Positions 14,215 to 23,738 of a stretch of DNA of 43,474 bases are shown here, piece by piece; within the stretch, counting starts at the first letter, position 1, and each line of letters opens with the position of its first letter. Source of the stretch: Streptococcus australis (GTDB lineage: Bacteria; Bacillota; Bacilli; Lactobacillales; Streptococcaceae). The position numbers and the translations under genes were made by a program. The DNA is taken from NCBI RefSeq assembly GCF_019930045.1, contig NZ_JAHZQQ010000012.1, forward strand, positions 1-43,474. Reading direction: 5' to 3'. Below the pieces are notes generated by a model, which was not told the origin of the DNA, ran no database searches, and saw nothing but the letters and a program-made list of their open reading frames with translations.

Positions 14215-14351
14215 TACTCTTCGAAAATCAAATTCAAACGCCTTGCTGTATATATGTTACTGACTTCGTCAGTTCTATCTACAACCTCAAAGCAGTGCTT
14301 TGAGCAACCTGCGGCTAGCTTCCTAGTTTGCTCTTTGATTTTCATTGAGTA
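14215..14351. repeat. RUP-like repeat (IS630-type MITE)
   Basis: This 137-bp unit begins TACTCTTCGAAAATCAAA right after the GH125 stop codon. It ends in the near-complement, TTTGATTTTCATTGAGTA. The ends form an imperfect terminal inverted repeat beginning and ending in TA. Internal blocks such as ACTGACTTCGTCAGT and GCAACCTGCGGCTAGCTTCC are those of the RUP element family common in S. pneumoniae and relatives, mobilised by an IS630-type transposase. It may act as a partial terminator between GH125 and GH38. Confidence 0.75.
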
Positions 14352-14434
14352 CAAGGAGCACGCTTTAGCTTCACTGATTCTTGTAAAGAATCACAAATAT
14401 ATTTTTAAATTTAAGTTAGAATGAGGTTTTACTC
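14352..14434 (+). promoter_or_regulatory. Leader of the GH38 gene
   Basis: A near-perfect palindrome TGATTCTT-GTA-AAGAATCA lies at about 14377-14395, possibly an operator or small hairpin. No clear -10/-35 pair is visible, so GH38 may depend on read-through from GH125. Confidence 0.35.
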
Positions 14435-17080
14435 ATGGAAAATGTTGTTGTACATATTATTTCTCACAGTCACTGGGATCGTGAGTGGTATCTACCTTTT
14501 GAAAGCCACCGGATGCAGTTGGTGGAACTATTTGATAATCTTTTTGATCTCTTTGAAAATGACCCTGAATTCAAGAGCTTCCACTTAGATGGCCAAACCA
14601 TCGTCCTTGATGACTATTTAGAAATTCGCCCTGAAAACCGCGACAAGGTGCAGCGTTATATCGACGAAGGCAAGCTTAAGATTGGTCCCTTCTATATCTT
14701 GCAGGATGATTACTTGATCTCCAGTGAAGCCAATGTCCGCAATACCTTGATTGGACAAGCTGAATGTGCCAAATGGGGCAAATCTACTCAGATTGGTTAC
14801 TTCCCTGATACCTTTGGAAATATGGGGCAAGCTCCTCAAATCCTCCAAAAATCAGGCATTCACGTAGCAGCCTTTGGGCGTGGGGTCAAACCAATCGGAT
14901 TTGACAACCAAGTCCTCGAAGATGAGCAATTCACCTCTCAATTTTCTGAAATGTACTGGCAAGGTGCGGATGGTAGCCGTGTGCTCGGTATTCTCTTTGC
15001 CAACTGGTACAGTAACGGGAACGAAATTCCAGTGGATAAAGATGAAGCTTTGGCTTTCTGGAAACAAAAATTGGCAGACGTTCGTGACTATGCATCAACC
15101 AACCAATGGTTGATGATGAACGGCTGTGACCACCAACCGGTTCAACGAAACTTGAGTGAAGCTATTCGCGTGGCCAACGAACTCTTCCCTGACGTGACTT
15201 TTATTCATAGTTCCTTTGATGACTATGTGCAAGCAGTGGAAAGTGCGCTTCCTGAGCAATTATCAACGGTTACAGGAGAATTGACCAGTCAGGAAACCGA
15301 TGGCTGGTACACTCTTGCCAATACTTCTTCTTCACGCGTTTACCTCAAACAAGCTTTTCAAGAGAACAGCAATTTGCTAGAGCAAGTGGTGGAACCTTTG
15401 ACCATCATTACTGGTGGGCACAATCACAAGGATCAATTGACCTATGCCTGGAAGACACTCTTACAAAATGCGCCACACGATAGTATTTGTGGATGTAGCG
15501 TGGATGATGTTCACCGTGAAATGGAAGTTCGTTTTGCCAAGGTCAACCAAGTTGGAAACTTTGTCAAGACCAACCTTCTGAACGAATGGAAGGGTAAACT
15601 AGCGACTCAAAAAGCCCAGAGTGATCACCTCTTTACGGTCATCAATACTGGCTTGCATAATAAGGTAGATACCGTCAGCACGATTGTCGATGTAGCGGTT
15701 TGTCCGTTTAAGGAATTGCATCCGACAGAGGGCTTCAAGAAAATGGCTGCTTTGACCTTGCCAGACTACCACGTAGAAGATTTAGATGGGCATCTTGTAG
15801 AAGCAGAGATTGAGGACTTGGGAGCAAGCTTTGGCTATACTCTGCCTAAGGATAAATTCCGCCAACCCTATATTGCACGTCAAGTGCGCGTGACGGTTCC
15901 AGTTCACCTAGCGCCTCTTTCTTGGACCACCTTCCAGCTCTTGGAAGGCAAAGCACCTCATCATGATGGTCTTTTCCAAAATGGGGTGATCGATACGCCA
16001 TTTGTAACCCTTAGTATCGATGATGGCTTGACCCTCTATGATAAAACGACCAATGAGGCTTATGAGGATTTCCTTCGCTTTGAAGATCGTGGTGATATCG
16101 GAAATGAATATATCTACTTCCAACCAAAAGGAACCGAGCCGATCTATGCGAAGTTAACAGCTTATGAGGTTTTGGAAAACAATGCTCGCTATGCCAAAAT
16201 CTTACTCAAGCATGACTTGACGATCCCGGTCAGCGCGGATGAACAATTGGATGCGGAACAAAGAGGCATTATCGAGTTTATGAACCGCAAGGCAAGTCGC
16301 TCAGAAGAGCTGACATCTATCCCTCTTGAAACGGAGATGACCATCTTTGTAGATGATCCGCAAATTCGCTTCAAGACGCGCTTTACCAATACAGCCAAGG
16401 ATCACCGCATCCGTCTCCTGGTCAAGACTCACAATACGCGTCCAAGCAATGATTCTGAAAGCATCTATGAAGTTGTGACACGGCCAAATAAACCGGCTGC
16501 TTCTTGGGAAAATCCTGAAAATCCCCAACACCAACAAGCCTTTGTCAGCTTGTATGATGATGTTAAAGGGGTAACAGTGGCCAATAAAGGATTACATGAA
16601 TACGAAATTTTAGGGGACGATACGATAGCTGTAACCCTTCTCCGGGCTTCCGGTGAACTTGGTGACTGGGGCTATTTCCCAACACCAGAAGCTCAATGTT
16701 TGCGGGACTTTGAGGTGGAATATGCAGTAGAATGCCATCAGGCTCAGGGGCGCTTCTCTGCTTATCGCCGAGCGAAAGCTTTGCAGACACCGATGACCAG
16801 CCTTCAAGTTGAAAAACAAGAAGGAAGTGTAGCAGCGTCTGGTAGCTTACTCAAGCATACCGCCTTGACGCATCCTCAGGTTTGTCCAACAGCCTTTAAG
16901 GTAGCAGAAAATGAAGAAGGTTACATCCTTCGCTATTACAACATGAGCCAAGAAAATGTGCGCGTGTCAGAAGGACAACAAACGGTTGTCGATCTGCTGG
17001 AACGCCCATATCCAGTCCATTCAGGACTATTGGCACCACAGGAAATTCGTACAGAATTCATTCAAAAAGAAGAAATTTAA
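14435..17080 (+). CDS. GH38 alpha-mannosidase
   Basis: This 881-aa family 38 retaining, zinc-dependent alpha-mannosidase acts on branched mannose of N-glycans, in pneumococcus on alpha-1,3-mannose. The N-terminal catalytic domain shows the zinc motif HSHWDREWY (11-19), the nucleophile motif YFPDTFGNMGQAPQIL (about 122-137) and HDSICGCSVDDVHREM (near 350). The C-terminal beta domains (about 500-881) are normal in length. There is no signal peptide. The ribosome binding site is weak (GAATGAGG). A terminator-like hairpin lies 30 bp after the stop, before the ROK gene. Confidence 0.92.
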   Translation: MENVVVHIISHSHWDREWYLPFESHRMQLVELFDNLFDLFENDPEFKSFHLDGQTIVLDDYLEIRPENRDKVQRYIDEGKLKIGPFYILQDDYLISSEANVRNTLIGQAECAKWGKSTQIGYFPDTFGNMGQAPQILQKSGIHVAAFGRGVKPIGFDNQVLEDEQFTSQFSEMYWQGADGSRVLGILFANWYSNGNEIPVDKDEALAFWKQKLADVRDYASTNQWLMMNGCDHQPVQRNLSEAIRVANELFPDVTFIHSSFDDYVQAVESALPEQLSTVTGELTSQETDGWYTLANTSSSRVYLKQAFQENSNLLEQVVEPLTIITGGHNHKDQLTYAWKTLLQNAPHDSICGCSVDDVHREMEVRFAKVNQVGNFVKTNLLNEWKGKLATQKAQSDHLFTVINTGLHNKVDTVSTIVDVAVCPFKELHPTEGFKKMAALTLPDYHVEDLDGHLVEAEIEDLGASFGYTLPKDKFRQPYIARQVRVTVPVHLAPLSWTTFQLLEGKAPHHDGLFQNGVIDTPFVTLSIDDGLTLYDKTTNEAYEDFLRFEDRGDIGNEYIYFQPKGTEPIYAKLTAYEVLENNARYAKILLKHDLTIPVSADEQLDAEQRGIIEFMNRKASRSEELTSIPLETEMTIFVDDPQIRFKTRFTNTAKDHRIRLLVKTHNTRPSNDSESIYEVVTRPNKPAASWENPENPQHQQAFVSLYDDVKGVTVANKGLHEYEILGDDTIAVTLLRASGELGDWGYFPTPEAQCLRDFEVEYAVECHQAQGRFSAYRRAKALQTPMTSLQVEKQEGSVAASGSLLKHTALTHPQVCPTAFKVAENEEGYILRYYNMSQENVRVSEGQQTVVDLLERPYPVHSGLLAPQEIRTEFIQKEEI

Positions 17081-17109
17081 TTTCAAAAAGAAAACATAAA
17101 CAGAAAGGA

Positions 17110-17151
17110 GGAGCGAAAAAGTAAGAACCAACTGCTGATTCGCTCCTTTTT
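17110..17151 (+). terminator. Terminator or attenuator between GH38 and the ROK gene
   Basis: GGAGCGAA (17110-17117) pairs with TTCGCTCC (17139-17146), followed by TTTTT. The ROK gene starts 14 bp later with no promoter visible, so this is probably a partial terminator that lowers downstream expression. Confidence 0.65.
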
Positions 17152-17164
17152 GCAGGTGAAATCA

Positions 17165-18034
17165 ATGACCATTGCAACGATTGATATCGGAGGGACTGGC
17201 ATTAAGTTTGCTAGTCTAACTCCTGATGGAAAGATTTTAGATAAGACCAGCACCCCAACTCCAGAAACTTTAGAAGATTTGTTGGCTTGGTTGGACCAAC
17301 GCTTATTGGAACAAGACTACAGTGGAATCGCTATGAGTGTTCCAGGAGCGGTCAATCAAGAAACAGGAGTAATCGAGGGAATTAGTGCCATTCCTTACAT
17401 CCATGGTTTTTCATGGTATGAGACCCTTGCTCATCACCAGCTACCTGTCCATCTAGAAAATGATGCCAACTGTGTTGGACTTAGTGAACTGCTAGCTCAT
17501 CCTGAGATTGAAAATGCAGCCTGTGTTGTCATTGGCACAGGGATTGGTGGGGCCATGATTATCAATGGGAAACTTCACCGTGGTCGCCATGGCTTGGGTG
17601 GAGAGTTTGGCTACATGACAACCATCGAACCAGCAGAAAAACTCAACAACTGGTCGCTATTAGCTTCTACAGGAAGCATGGTTCGCTATGTCATCGAAAA
17701 ATCTGGTCAAACCGATTGGGATGGCCGAAAGGTTTACCAAGAGGCTGCAGCAGGCAATGCCCTTTGCCAAGAAGCCATTGAGCGGATGAATCGTAATCTT
17801 GCTCAAGGGCTCCTCAATATTCAGTACCTGATCGACCCAGATGTCATCAGCCTAGGTGGCTCTATCAGTCAGAACCCAGATTTTATCAAAGGGGTGCAAA
17901 AAGCAGTAGACACTTTTGTTGAAACCTATGAAGAATATACAATTGCTCCAGTGATTCAAGCTTGCACCTATCAGGCAGATGCCAATCTCTACGGTGCCCT
18001 TGTCAACTGGTTACAGGAGGAAAACCAATGGTAA
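17165..18034 (+). CDS. ROK-family sugar kinase
   Basis: This 289-aa ROK protein has no N-terminal helix-turn-helix, so it is a kinase rather than a repressor. The phosphate loop is [12 protein letters not shown]; the second motif is [31 protein letters not shown]. The usual CxCGxxGCxE zinc motif of classical glucokinases is not visible in the part after GEFGYM, as in other streptococcal members of this locus. It probably phosphorylates mannose, GlcNAc or another monosaccharide released by the neighbouring glycosidases. I place the start at ATG 17165 (GCAGGTGA upstream) instead of the TTG 15 bp earlier. The stop overlaps the GH20 start by 7 bp. Confidence 0.85.
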   Translation: MTIATIDIGGTGIKFASLTPDGKILDKTSTPTPETLEDLLAWLDQRLLEQDYSGIAMSVPGAVNQETGVIEGISAIPYIHGFSWYETLAHHQLPVHLENDANCVGLSELLAHPEIENAACVVIGTGIGGAMIINGKLHRGRHGLGGEFGYMTTIEPAEKLNNWSLLASTGSMVRYVIEKSGQTDWDGRKVYQEAAAGNALCQEAIERMNRNLAQGLLNIQYLIDPDVISLGGSISQNPDFIKGVQKAVDTFVETYEEYTIAPVIQACTYQADANLYGALVNWLQEENQW

Positions 18035-19908
18035 GTTTTACAGGACTTAGTCCTAAACAAGTCCAAGCTATCGAAGTATTAAAAAATCACATCTCTCTAC
18101 CGGATGTAGAGGTGGCAGTCGCTCAGTCTGACCAAGCTTCTATCTCTATCAAGGGTGAGAATGGGCAGTATCAACTGACCTACCGCAAACCTCATCAACT
18201 TTACCGCGCCTTGTCTGTGCTGGCAACAGCTTTAGCAGAAGGGGACAAGGTAGAGATTGAAGAGCAGGCGGCCTATGAAGATTTAGCCTATATGGCGGAC
18301 TGTTCGCGAAATGCGGTTCTAAATGTTGCATCTGCCAAGCAGATGATTGAAGTTTTGGCTCTCATGGGTTATTCAACCTTTGAGCTCTATATGGAAGACA
18401 CCTATCAGATTGAGGGGCAGCCTTACTTTGGTTATTTCCGTGGGGCTTATGCTGCTGAAGAGTTACAGGAAATCGAAGCCTATGCCCAGCAGTTTGACAT
18501 GACTTTTGTTCCTTGTATCCAGACCTTGGCCCACTTATCAGCCTTTGTCAAGTGGGGTGTTAAAGAAGTCCAGCAACTTCGTGATGTAGAGGACATTCTC
18601 CTCATTGGCGAAGAAAAAGTTTACGACCTAATTGACGGCATGTTTGCGACTTTGTCTAAGCTCCAAACACGCAAGGTCAATATCGGCATGGACGAAGCCC
18701 ACTTGGTTGGTTTGGGACGCTATCTCATCTTAAACGGTGTTGTGGACCGTAGCCTCCTCATGTGTCAACATTTGGAGCGCGTGCTGGATATCGCAGACAA
18801 GTATGGTTTCCACTGCCAGATGTGGAGCGATATGTTCTTCAAACTCATGTCAGCAGATGGCCAGTACGACCGTGAGGTGGAAATTCCAGAAGAAACGCGT
18901 GTTTACCTTGACCGTCTCAAAGACCGTGTGACCTTGGTTTACTGGGATTATTACCAAGATAGCGAAGAAAAATACAACCGTAACTTCGGTAATCACCACA
19001 AGATTAGCCAGGATATTGCCTTTGCAGGTGGTGCTTGGAAGTGGATTGGTTTCACACCACACAACCATTTTAGCCGCTTAGTAGCTATTGAAGCCAATAA
19101 AGCCTGCCGTGCCAACCAGATTAGGGAAGTCATTGTGACCGGTTGGGGAGATAATGGTGGTGAAACAGCTCAGTTCTCTATTCTGCCAAGCTTGCAAATC
19201 TGGGCAGAACTCAGCTACCGAAATGATTTAGACCGTTTGTCAGCTCATTTCAAGACCAATACAGGGCTATCCGTTGAGGACTTTATGCAACTGGATCTTG
19301 CCAACCTCTTACCAGACCTGCCAGGTAATATACATGGTATCAACCCTAACCGCTATACCTTTTATCAGGATGTTCTCTGCCCAATTCTTGACAAGCACAT
19401 GACTCCTGAACAGGACAAACCTCACTTTGCCCAGGCAGCTGAGACTCTTGCTGCTATTAAAGAAAAAGCTGGAGTCTATGCTTATCTTTTCGAAACTCAG
19501 GCCCAGTTGAATGCTATTTTAAGTGGCAAGGTTGATGTGGGACGACGCATTCGTCAAGCCTATCAAACAGGTGATAAAGAGAGCTTGCAACAAATTGCTA
19601 GGGAAGAATTACCAAAACTCAGAAACCAGATTGAAACCTTCCACAAGCTCTTTAGTCAGCAATGGTTGAAAGAAAACAAGGTCTTTGGCTTGGATACAGT
19701 AGATATCCGTATGGGTGGGCTCTTGCAACGCATCAAGCGAGCAGAAAGTCGTATTGAGGCTTATCTTGCTGGTCAAATTGACCGCATCGAAGAACTAGAA
19801 GTAGAGATTCTGCCATTTAATGATTTCTACGGAGATAAGGACTTTGCAGCGACGACAGCTAATCAGTGGCATACCATTGCGACAGCTTCGACTATTTATA
19901 CGACCTAA
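18028..19908 (+). CDS. GH20 beta-N-acetylhexosaminidase (GH20C-type)
   Basis: This 626-aa family 20 enzyme releases terminal beta-linked GlcNAc or GalNAc. The catalytic pair Asp222-Glu223 lies in [14 protein letters not shown], with [12 protein letters not shown] (near 90) and WSDMFFK as further family blocks. There is no signal peptide, sortase motif or repeat, unlike the large surface enzyme StrH, so it is the cytoplasmic type (pneumococcal GH20C). The start at ATG 18028 has AGGAGG 7 nt upstream and overlaps the ROK gene; the longer frame to 17962 is a shadow of ROK. A strong terminator follows, ending the glycosidase operon. Confidence 0.92.
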   Translation: MVSFTGLSPKQVQAIEVLKNHISLPDVEVAVAQSDQASISIKGENGQYQLTYRKPHQLYRALSVLATALAEGDKVEIEEQAAYEDLAYMADCSRNAVLNVASAKQMIEVLALMGYSTFELYMEDTYQIEGQPYFGYFRGAYAAEELQEIEAYAQQFDMTFVPCIQTLAHLSAFVKWGVKEVQQLRDVEDILLIGEEKVYDLIDGMFATLSKLQTRKVNIGMDEAHLVGLGRYLILNGVVDRSLLMCQHLERVLDIADKYGFHCQMWSDMFFKLMSADGQYDREVEIPEETRVYLDRLKDRVTLVYWDYYQDSEEKYNRNFGNHHKISQDIAFAGGAWKWIGFTPHNHFSRLVAIEANKACRANQIREVIVTGWGDNGGETAQFSILPSLQIWAELSYRNDLDRLSAHFKTNTGLSVEDFMQLDLANLLPDLPGNIHGINPNRYTFYQDVLCPILDKHMTPEQDKPHFAQAAETLAAIKEKAGVYAYLFETQAQLNAILSGKVDVGRRIRQAYQTGDKESLQQIAREELPKLRNQIETFHKLFSQQWLKENKVFGLDTVDIRMGGLLQRIKRAESRIEAYLAGQIDRIEELEVEILPFNDFYGDKDFAATTANQWHTIATASTIYTT

Positions 19909-19942
19909 TCCAAAAGGGTATCTTTAAAGAAAATGAATTTTA

Positions 19943-19990
19943 AGGAGGAGAAGGATTTCCAATGAAAAGAGGAATTTCTTCTCCTTTTTT
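19943..19990 (+). terminator. Terminator of the glycosidase operon
   Basis: AGGAGAAG (about 19944-19952) pairs with CTTCTCCT (about 19978-19985), extended inside by TTTCC/GGAA, followed by TTTTTT. Confidence 0.8.
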
Positions 19991-20045
19991 CTCCATTTTT
20001 AAGGCTATGTCATAAATTTGTAGAATTTTTTCTATAATTAGGAGT

Positions 20046-20094
20046 TTGAAAAAGTTTTCATAGAGTTTTATAATAAAAAATGTAAACGTTACCA
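20046..20094 (+). promoter_or_regulatory. ngt promoter with CcpA cre site
   Basis: TTGAAA (20046-20051), a 17-bp spacer and TATAAT (20069-20074) form the promoter. TGTAAACGTTACCA (20081-20094) fits the cre consensus TGNAANCGNWNNCA at every fixed position and covers the transcription start. CcpA should therefore repress the transporter when preferred sugars are present. Confidence 0.85.
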
Positions 20095-20123
20095 AAAAAT
20101 AAAATGACAAAGGGGGGAGTCAG

Positions 20124-21053
20124 ATGAAAAAGTTTGTTAAGACCTTGAGAGAAAATTTTATTTTCTTCTTGATGGTTTTACCAGGTGCAGCGTGGTTGAT
20201 TTTATTCTTCTACATACCTGTTTTGGGAAACGTTGTCGCATTTAAAGACTATCATATCACCGGAGAGGGATTTATTGATAGTGTAATGAAGAGTAAGTGG
20301 GTAGGATTTGATAACTTCAAATTCCTCTTTAGTTCTAAAGATGCTTATATCATTACAAGAAATACCGTCCTTTACAACCTAGCCTTTATTTTCTTGGGCT
20401 TAATTGTTTCTGTTGGGATTGCCATTATCTTTAGTGAGATGCGTTCCAAACGGTTGGTTAAAGTGTTTCAAACATCAATGTTGTTCCCCTATTTCTTATC
20501 ATGGGTTATCATCAGCTTCTTTACAGATGCTTTCTTAAACGTCGATAAAGGCTTGATTAACCACATCTTAACATCACTTGGGATGAAAGGAATCAACTTC
20601 TATACAGAGGTTGCCATTTGGCCAGCGCTTCTCCTCTTCTTAGGAATCTGGAAAGGCTTTGGTTATAGCAGTGTTATGTACTATGCAACCATCATGGGGA
20701 TTGACCCAACCTTCTACGAAGCCGCAACAGTGGACGGAGCATCTAAGTGGCAGCGAATCCGCCACATTACCATTCCTCAGTTGGCTTCCTTGATCACGGT
20801 CTTGACCATCCTTGCCATCGGAAATATCTTCCGTGCTGACTTTGGATTGTTCTACCAAATCCCACATAACTCAGGTGCCCTTTATAGTGTGACAAACGTA
20901 ATTGATGTCTATGTCTACAACGGACTTGCTAAATCAGGAGATATTGCGATGGCCGCAGCGGCTGGTCTTTACCAATCAGTTGTCGGATTGATTCTCGTTT
21001 TACTTTCTAATATTGTAGCACGTCGGATTGATAAGAATGCAGCGCTCTTCTAG
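20124..21053 (+). CDS. ngtP1: N-glycan ABC transporter permease NgtP1
   Basis: This 309-aa carbohydrate permease (LplB/MalF-like, CUT1 family) has about six membrane helices. The EAA motif EAATVDGASKWQRIRHITIPQL (about residues 196-217) contacts the shared ATPase. It resembles SP_0090 of pneumococcus, the first permease of the N-glycan importer. The ribosome binding site GGGGGGAG precedes ATG 20124. It is first in the ngtP1-ngtP2-ngtS operon. No ATP-binding gene is present here, so the general sugar ATPase MsmK elsewhere probably energises it, as known for related streptococcal importers. Confidence 0.87.
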   Translation: MKKFVKTLRENFIFFLMVLPGAAWLILFFYIPVLGNVVAFKDYHITGEGFIDSVMKSKWVGFDNFKFLFSSKDAYIITRNTVLYNLAFIFLGLIVSVGIAIIFSEMRSKRLVKVFQTSMLFPYFLSWVIISFFTDAFLNVDKGLINHILTSLGMKGINFYTEVAIWPALLLFLGIWKGFGYSSVMYYATIMGIDPTFYEAATVDGASKWQRIRHITIPQLASLITVLTILAIGNIFRADFGLFYQIPHNSGALYSVTNVIDVYVYNGLAKSGDIAMAAAAGLYQSVVGLILVLLSNIVARRIDKNAALF

Positions 21054-21066
21054 AAAGGAGGATACC

Positions 21067-21999
21067 ATGGCAAAATCAAAAATTAAAAAAGAAAAAGTTG
21101 ATAATGTTGGGATCCACTCCTTCAGTAAGAAAGCAGACATCTTCTTTAGTAGTATCGTTGGCTTGGTTGCTCTATCCTGTATCTTGCCCTTTATCTTCGT
21201 TGTCATGATTTCCTTGACAGATGAACAAAGTTTGGCAATTCACGGCTTCCAATTTTGGCCTGCTAAATTCGGTACAGATGGCTATCTTTTCCTTGTTCAA
21301 TTTAAGGATAAGATTCTTCAAGCCCTCTTTATTACCTTGTTTGTAACGATTGTAGGGACAGCATGTAATGTTTTCATTACAACGACCTATGCCTACGCGA
21401 TCTCTCGTAGAACCTTTAAGTACAGAAACTTCTTTACTGTCTTTGCCCTCTTGAGTATGCTCTTTAGTGCAGGGATGGTACCAGGATATATCGTTACCAC
21501 TCAGTTGCTTCATTTAGGAGATACCGTTGGAGCCCTCATCATTCCGATGTTATTGAGTCCTTTTAACATTATCTTGATGCGGACCTTCTTCAAACGGACG
21601 ATCCCAGAAGCCATTCTTGAGTCTGCTCGGATAGATGGAGCCAGTGAGACACGGATCTTCTTCCAGATCTGTTTGCCACTTTCTCTCCCAGGGATTGCGA
21701 CCATCAGTCTCTTCACAGCCCTCGCCTTCTGGAATGACTGGTTCAACGCTCTCCTCTATATCAAGAGTGAAAACCTCTATCCCCTTCAATACTTGCTGAT
21801 GCAAATCCAAAATAATATGGATTACATCTCTAAATCCGTCGGTGCATCTAGCCAAATCGCTGGTGCGGTCCAATCCCTTCCTAAGGAAACTGGACGGATG
21901 GCCATGGTGGTGGTGGCAACAGTTCCAATCGCTATCCTCTATCCATTCTTCCAACGTTACTTTGTAAAAGGATTGACCATCGGTGGTGTGAAAGAGTAA
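21067..21999 (+). CDS. ngtP2: N-glycan ABC transporter permease NgtP2
   Basis: This 310-aa CUT1 permease (YtcP/LplC-like) is the partner of NgtP1. A lysine-rich cytoplasmic N-terminus precedes six membrane helices. The EAA motif is ESARIDGASETRIFFQICLPLS, and the C-terminus is the typical YPFFQRYFVKGLTIGGVKE. The start at ATG 21067 has GAAAGGAGG upstream and lies 13 bp after ngtP1; the earlier in-frame ATG overlaps ngtP1 and lacks a ribosome binding site. With NgtS it should import sialic-acid-free complex N-glycans released by an endoglycosidase. Confidence 0.87.
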   Translation: MAKSKIKKEKVDNVGIHSFSKKADIFFSSIVGLVALSCILPFIFVVMISLTDEQSLAIHGFQFWPAKFGTDGYLFLVQFKDKILQALFITLFVTIVGTACNVFITTTYAYAISRRTFKYRNFFTVFALLSMLFSAGMVPGYIVTTQLLHLGDTVGALIIPMLLSPFNIILMRTFFKRTIPEAILESARIDGASETRIFFQICLPLSLPGIATISLFTALAFWNDWFNALLYIKSENLYPLQYLLMQIQNNMDYISKSVGASSQIAGAVQSLPKETGRMAMVVVATVPIAILYPFFQRYFVKGLTIGGVKE

Positions 22000-22062
22000 G
22001 CGAACTTTTCTCACCCACCCTACATTATGTTAATAAAGAAAAATAAAAAAGGAGTTTTTCTT

Positions 22063-23544
22063 ATGAAAAATTGGAAAAAATATGCTTTAGCTTCTGCTAG
22101 CGTTCTCGCACTTGGAGCAACTCTTGCTGCTTGTGGTAACTTGACAGGTGATAACCAAAAATCATCTAAGAGTGAAGATGGCAAAACAGTTATCAAAATG
22201 TACCAAATCGGTGATAAACCGGATAACTTGGATACCTTGTTAGAAAATGCCAACAAGATCATCGAAGAAAAAGCTGGCGTTAAATTAGACATCCAATACC
22301 TTGGTTGGGGTGACTACGACAAGAAGATGAACGTTATCATTTCATCTGGTGAAAGCTACGATATTGCCTTCGCAAACAACTATGTCATCAACGCTCAAAA
22401 AGGTGCTTACGCTGACTTGACAGACTTGTACAAGAAAGAAGGAAAAGAGCTCTATGAAGCACTTGACCCAGCTTACATCAAAGGGAATACTGTAAACGGC
22501 AAGATCTATGCTGTTCCAGTTGCAGCCAATGTTGCATCTTCACAAAACTTTGCCTTCAACGGACCACTTCTTGAAAAATATGGTATCGACATCTCAAATG
22601 TAAAAGACTATGCTTCTCTTGAACCAGTCTTGAAAGCGATCAAAGAAAAAGATCCAAACGTTGTTCCATTCGCAATGAACAAGAGCTACGGTGGACCTTC
22701 TGATGACTTCGATTACATTGCAGTAGATGGACTTCCATTCGTTGTCGATTTGCAAGGTGACACAACTAAGATCGTTGACCGTTACACTATTCCACGTTAT
22801 GTTGAAAACTTGAAGACTCTTCATAAATACTATGAAGCTGGCTACATTCCAAAAGACGTAGCTACAAGCGACACTGGATATGACCTTTCTCAAGATACTT
22901 GGTTGGTACGTGAAGAAACAGTAGGACCTGCTGACTACGGTAACAGCTTGCTTACTCGTGTAGCAAACCGTAAGATCGAAATTAAACCATTCACTCAACT
23001 TTACAAGAAGAACAACACTACTCAAGTTGCAAACTTTGTCATCTCAAACAACTCTAAGAACAAAGAAAAAGCAATGGAAGTATTGAACCTCTTGAATACA
23101 AACCCAGAACTCTTGAACGGTCTTGTTTACGGACCAGAAGGCAAGAACTGGGAAAAAGTTGAAGGTAAAGAAAACCGTGTGAAAGTCTTGGATGGCTACA
23201 ACGGAAACACTCACATGTCTGGATGGAACACTGGTAACAACTGGATTCTTTACATCAACGAAAACGTAACGGATGAGCAAATTGCACAATCTAAGAAAGA
23301 CTTGGAAACTGCAAAAGAATCTCCAGCACTTGGATTCATCTTCAATACTGAAAACGTGAAATCAGAAATCACTGCCCTTACTAACACTTTGAACCAATTC
23401 ACAAGTGCCATCAATACAGGTACAGTAGATCCTGAAGTTGAAATTCCTAAGATGCTTGAAAAATTGAAATCAGAAGGTGCCTACCAAAAAGTATTGGATG
23501 AAATCCAAAAACAATACGATGAGTACCTTGCAGCTAAGAAATAA
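22063..23544 (+). CDS. ngtS: N-glycan-binding lipoprotein NgtS
   Basis: This 493-aa extracellular solute-binding protein is anchored as a lipoprotein (signal ending TLAAC, Cys24). The mature domain starts IKMYQIGDKPDNLD and includes YLGWGDYDKKMNVI, YDIAFANNYVINAQKGAYADLT and KIYAVPVAANVASSQNFAFN. These match, from memory, the pneumococcal N-glycan-binding protein NgtS (SP_0092). The start is ATG 22063 (AAAAAGGAG upstream); the in-frame ATG at 22027 would spoil the signal peptide. The gene is unusually rich in preferred codons, which suggests high expression. A terminator follows 26 bp after the stop. Confidence 0.88.
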   Translation: MKNWKKYALASASVLALGATLAACGNLTGDNQKSSKSEDGKTVIKMYQIGDKPDNLDTLLENANKIIEEKAGVKLDIQYLGWGDYDKKMNVIISSGESYDIAFANNYVINAQKGAYADLTDLYKKEGKELYEALDPAYIKGNTVNGKIYAVPVAANVASSQNFAFNGPLLEKYGIDISNVKDYASLEPVLKAIKEKDPNVVPFAMNKSYGGPSDDFDYIAVDGLPFVVDLQGDTTKIVDRYTIPRYVENLKTLHKYYEAGYIPKDVATSDTGYDLSQDTWLVREETVGPADYGNSLLTRVANRKIEIKPFTQLYKKNNTTQVANFVISNNSKNKEKAMEVLNLLNTNPELLNGLVYGPEGKNWEKVEGKENRVKVLDGYNGNTHMSGWNTGNNWILYINENVTDEQIAQSKKDLETAKESPALGFIFNTENVKSEITALTNTLNQFTSAINTGTVDPEVEIPKMLEKLKSEGAYQKVLDEIQKQYDEYLAAKK

Positions 23545-23570
23545 GCTAACATTACTTGCTTAAGTCTATC

Positions 23571-23606
23571 AAAAGACTTTGAGGTCTTCGCACTTCAAAG
23601 TCTTTT
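23571..23606 (+). terminator. Terminator of the ngt operon
   Basis: AAAAGACTTTGA (23571-23582) pairs with TCAAAGTCTTTT (23595-23606). Confidence 0.85.
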
Positions 23607-23645
23607 CTGTTGATGATTTTGAAATCGAAACCATCAGGGGAAATG

Positions 23646-23654
23646 TGCTATAAT
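23646..23654 (+). promoter_or_regulatory. Extended -10 promoter of the two-component operon
   Basis: TGCTATAAT is an extended -10 with no good -35. It lies about 85 bp before the DUF624 gene start. The transcript would cover DUF624, the kinase and the regulator. Confidence 0.5.
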
Positions 23655-23738
23655 ATAGGGTATAATCATCAGTTGTACTAGGGAAACTATACTAAGTCGT
23701 AAGCTCCCCTCTACAGCAAATGAACATGGAGACAAATT

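Noticed and set aside
14215..14351. CRISPR repeat or riboswitch between GH125 and GH38
   Set aside because: The sequence is a single unit with terminal inverted repeats and TA ends, which fits a RUP-type element; no repeat-spacer pattern exists anywhere in the window.
17962..18027. Longer GH20 start inside the ROK gene
   Set aside because: The extra 22 residues are out-of-frame ROK sequence; AGGAGG precisely supports ATG 18028.
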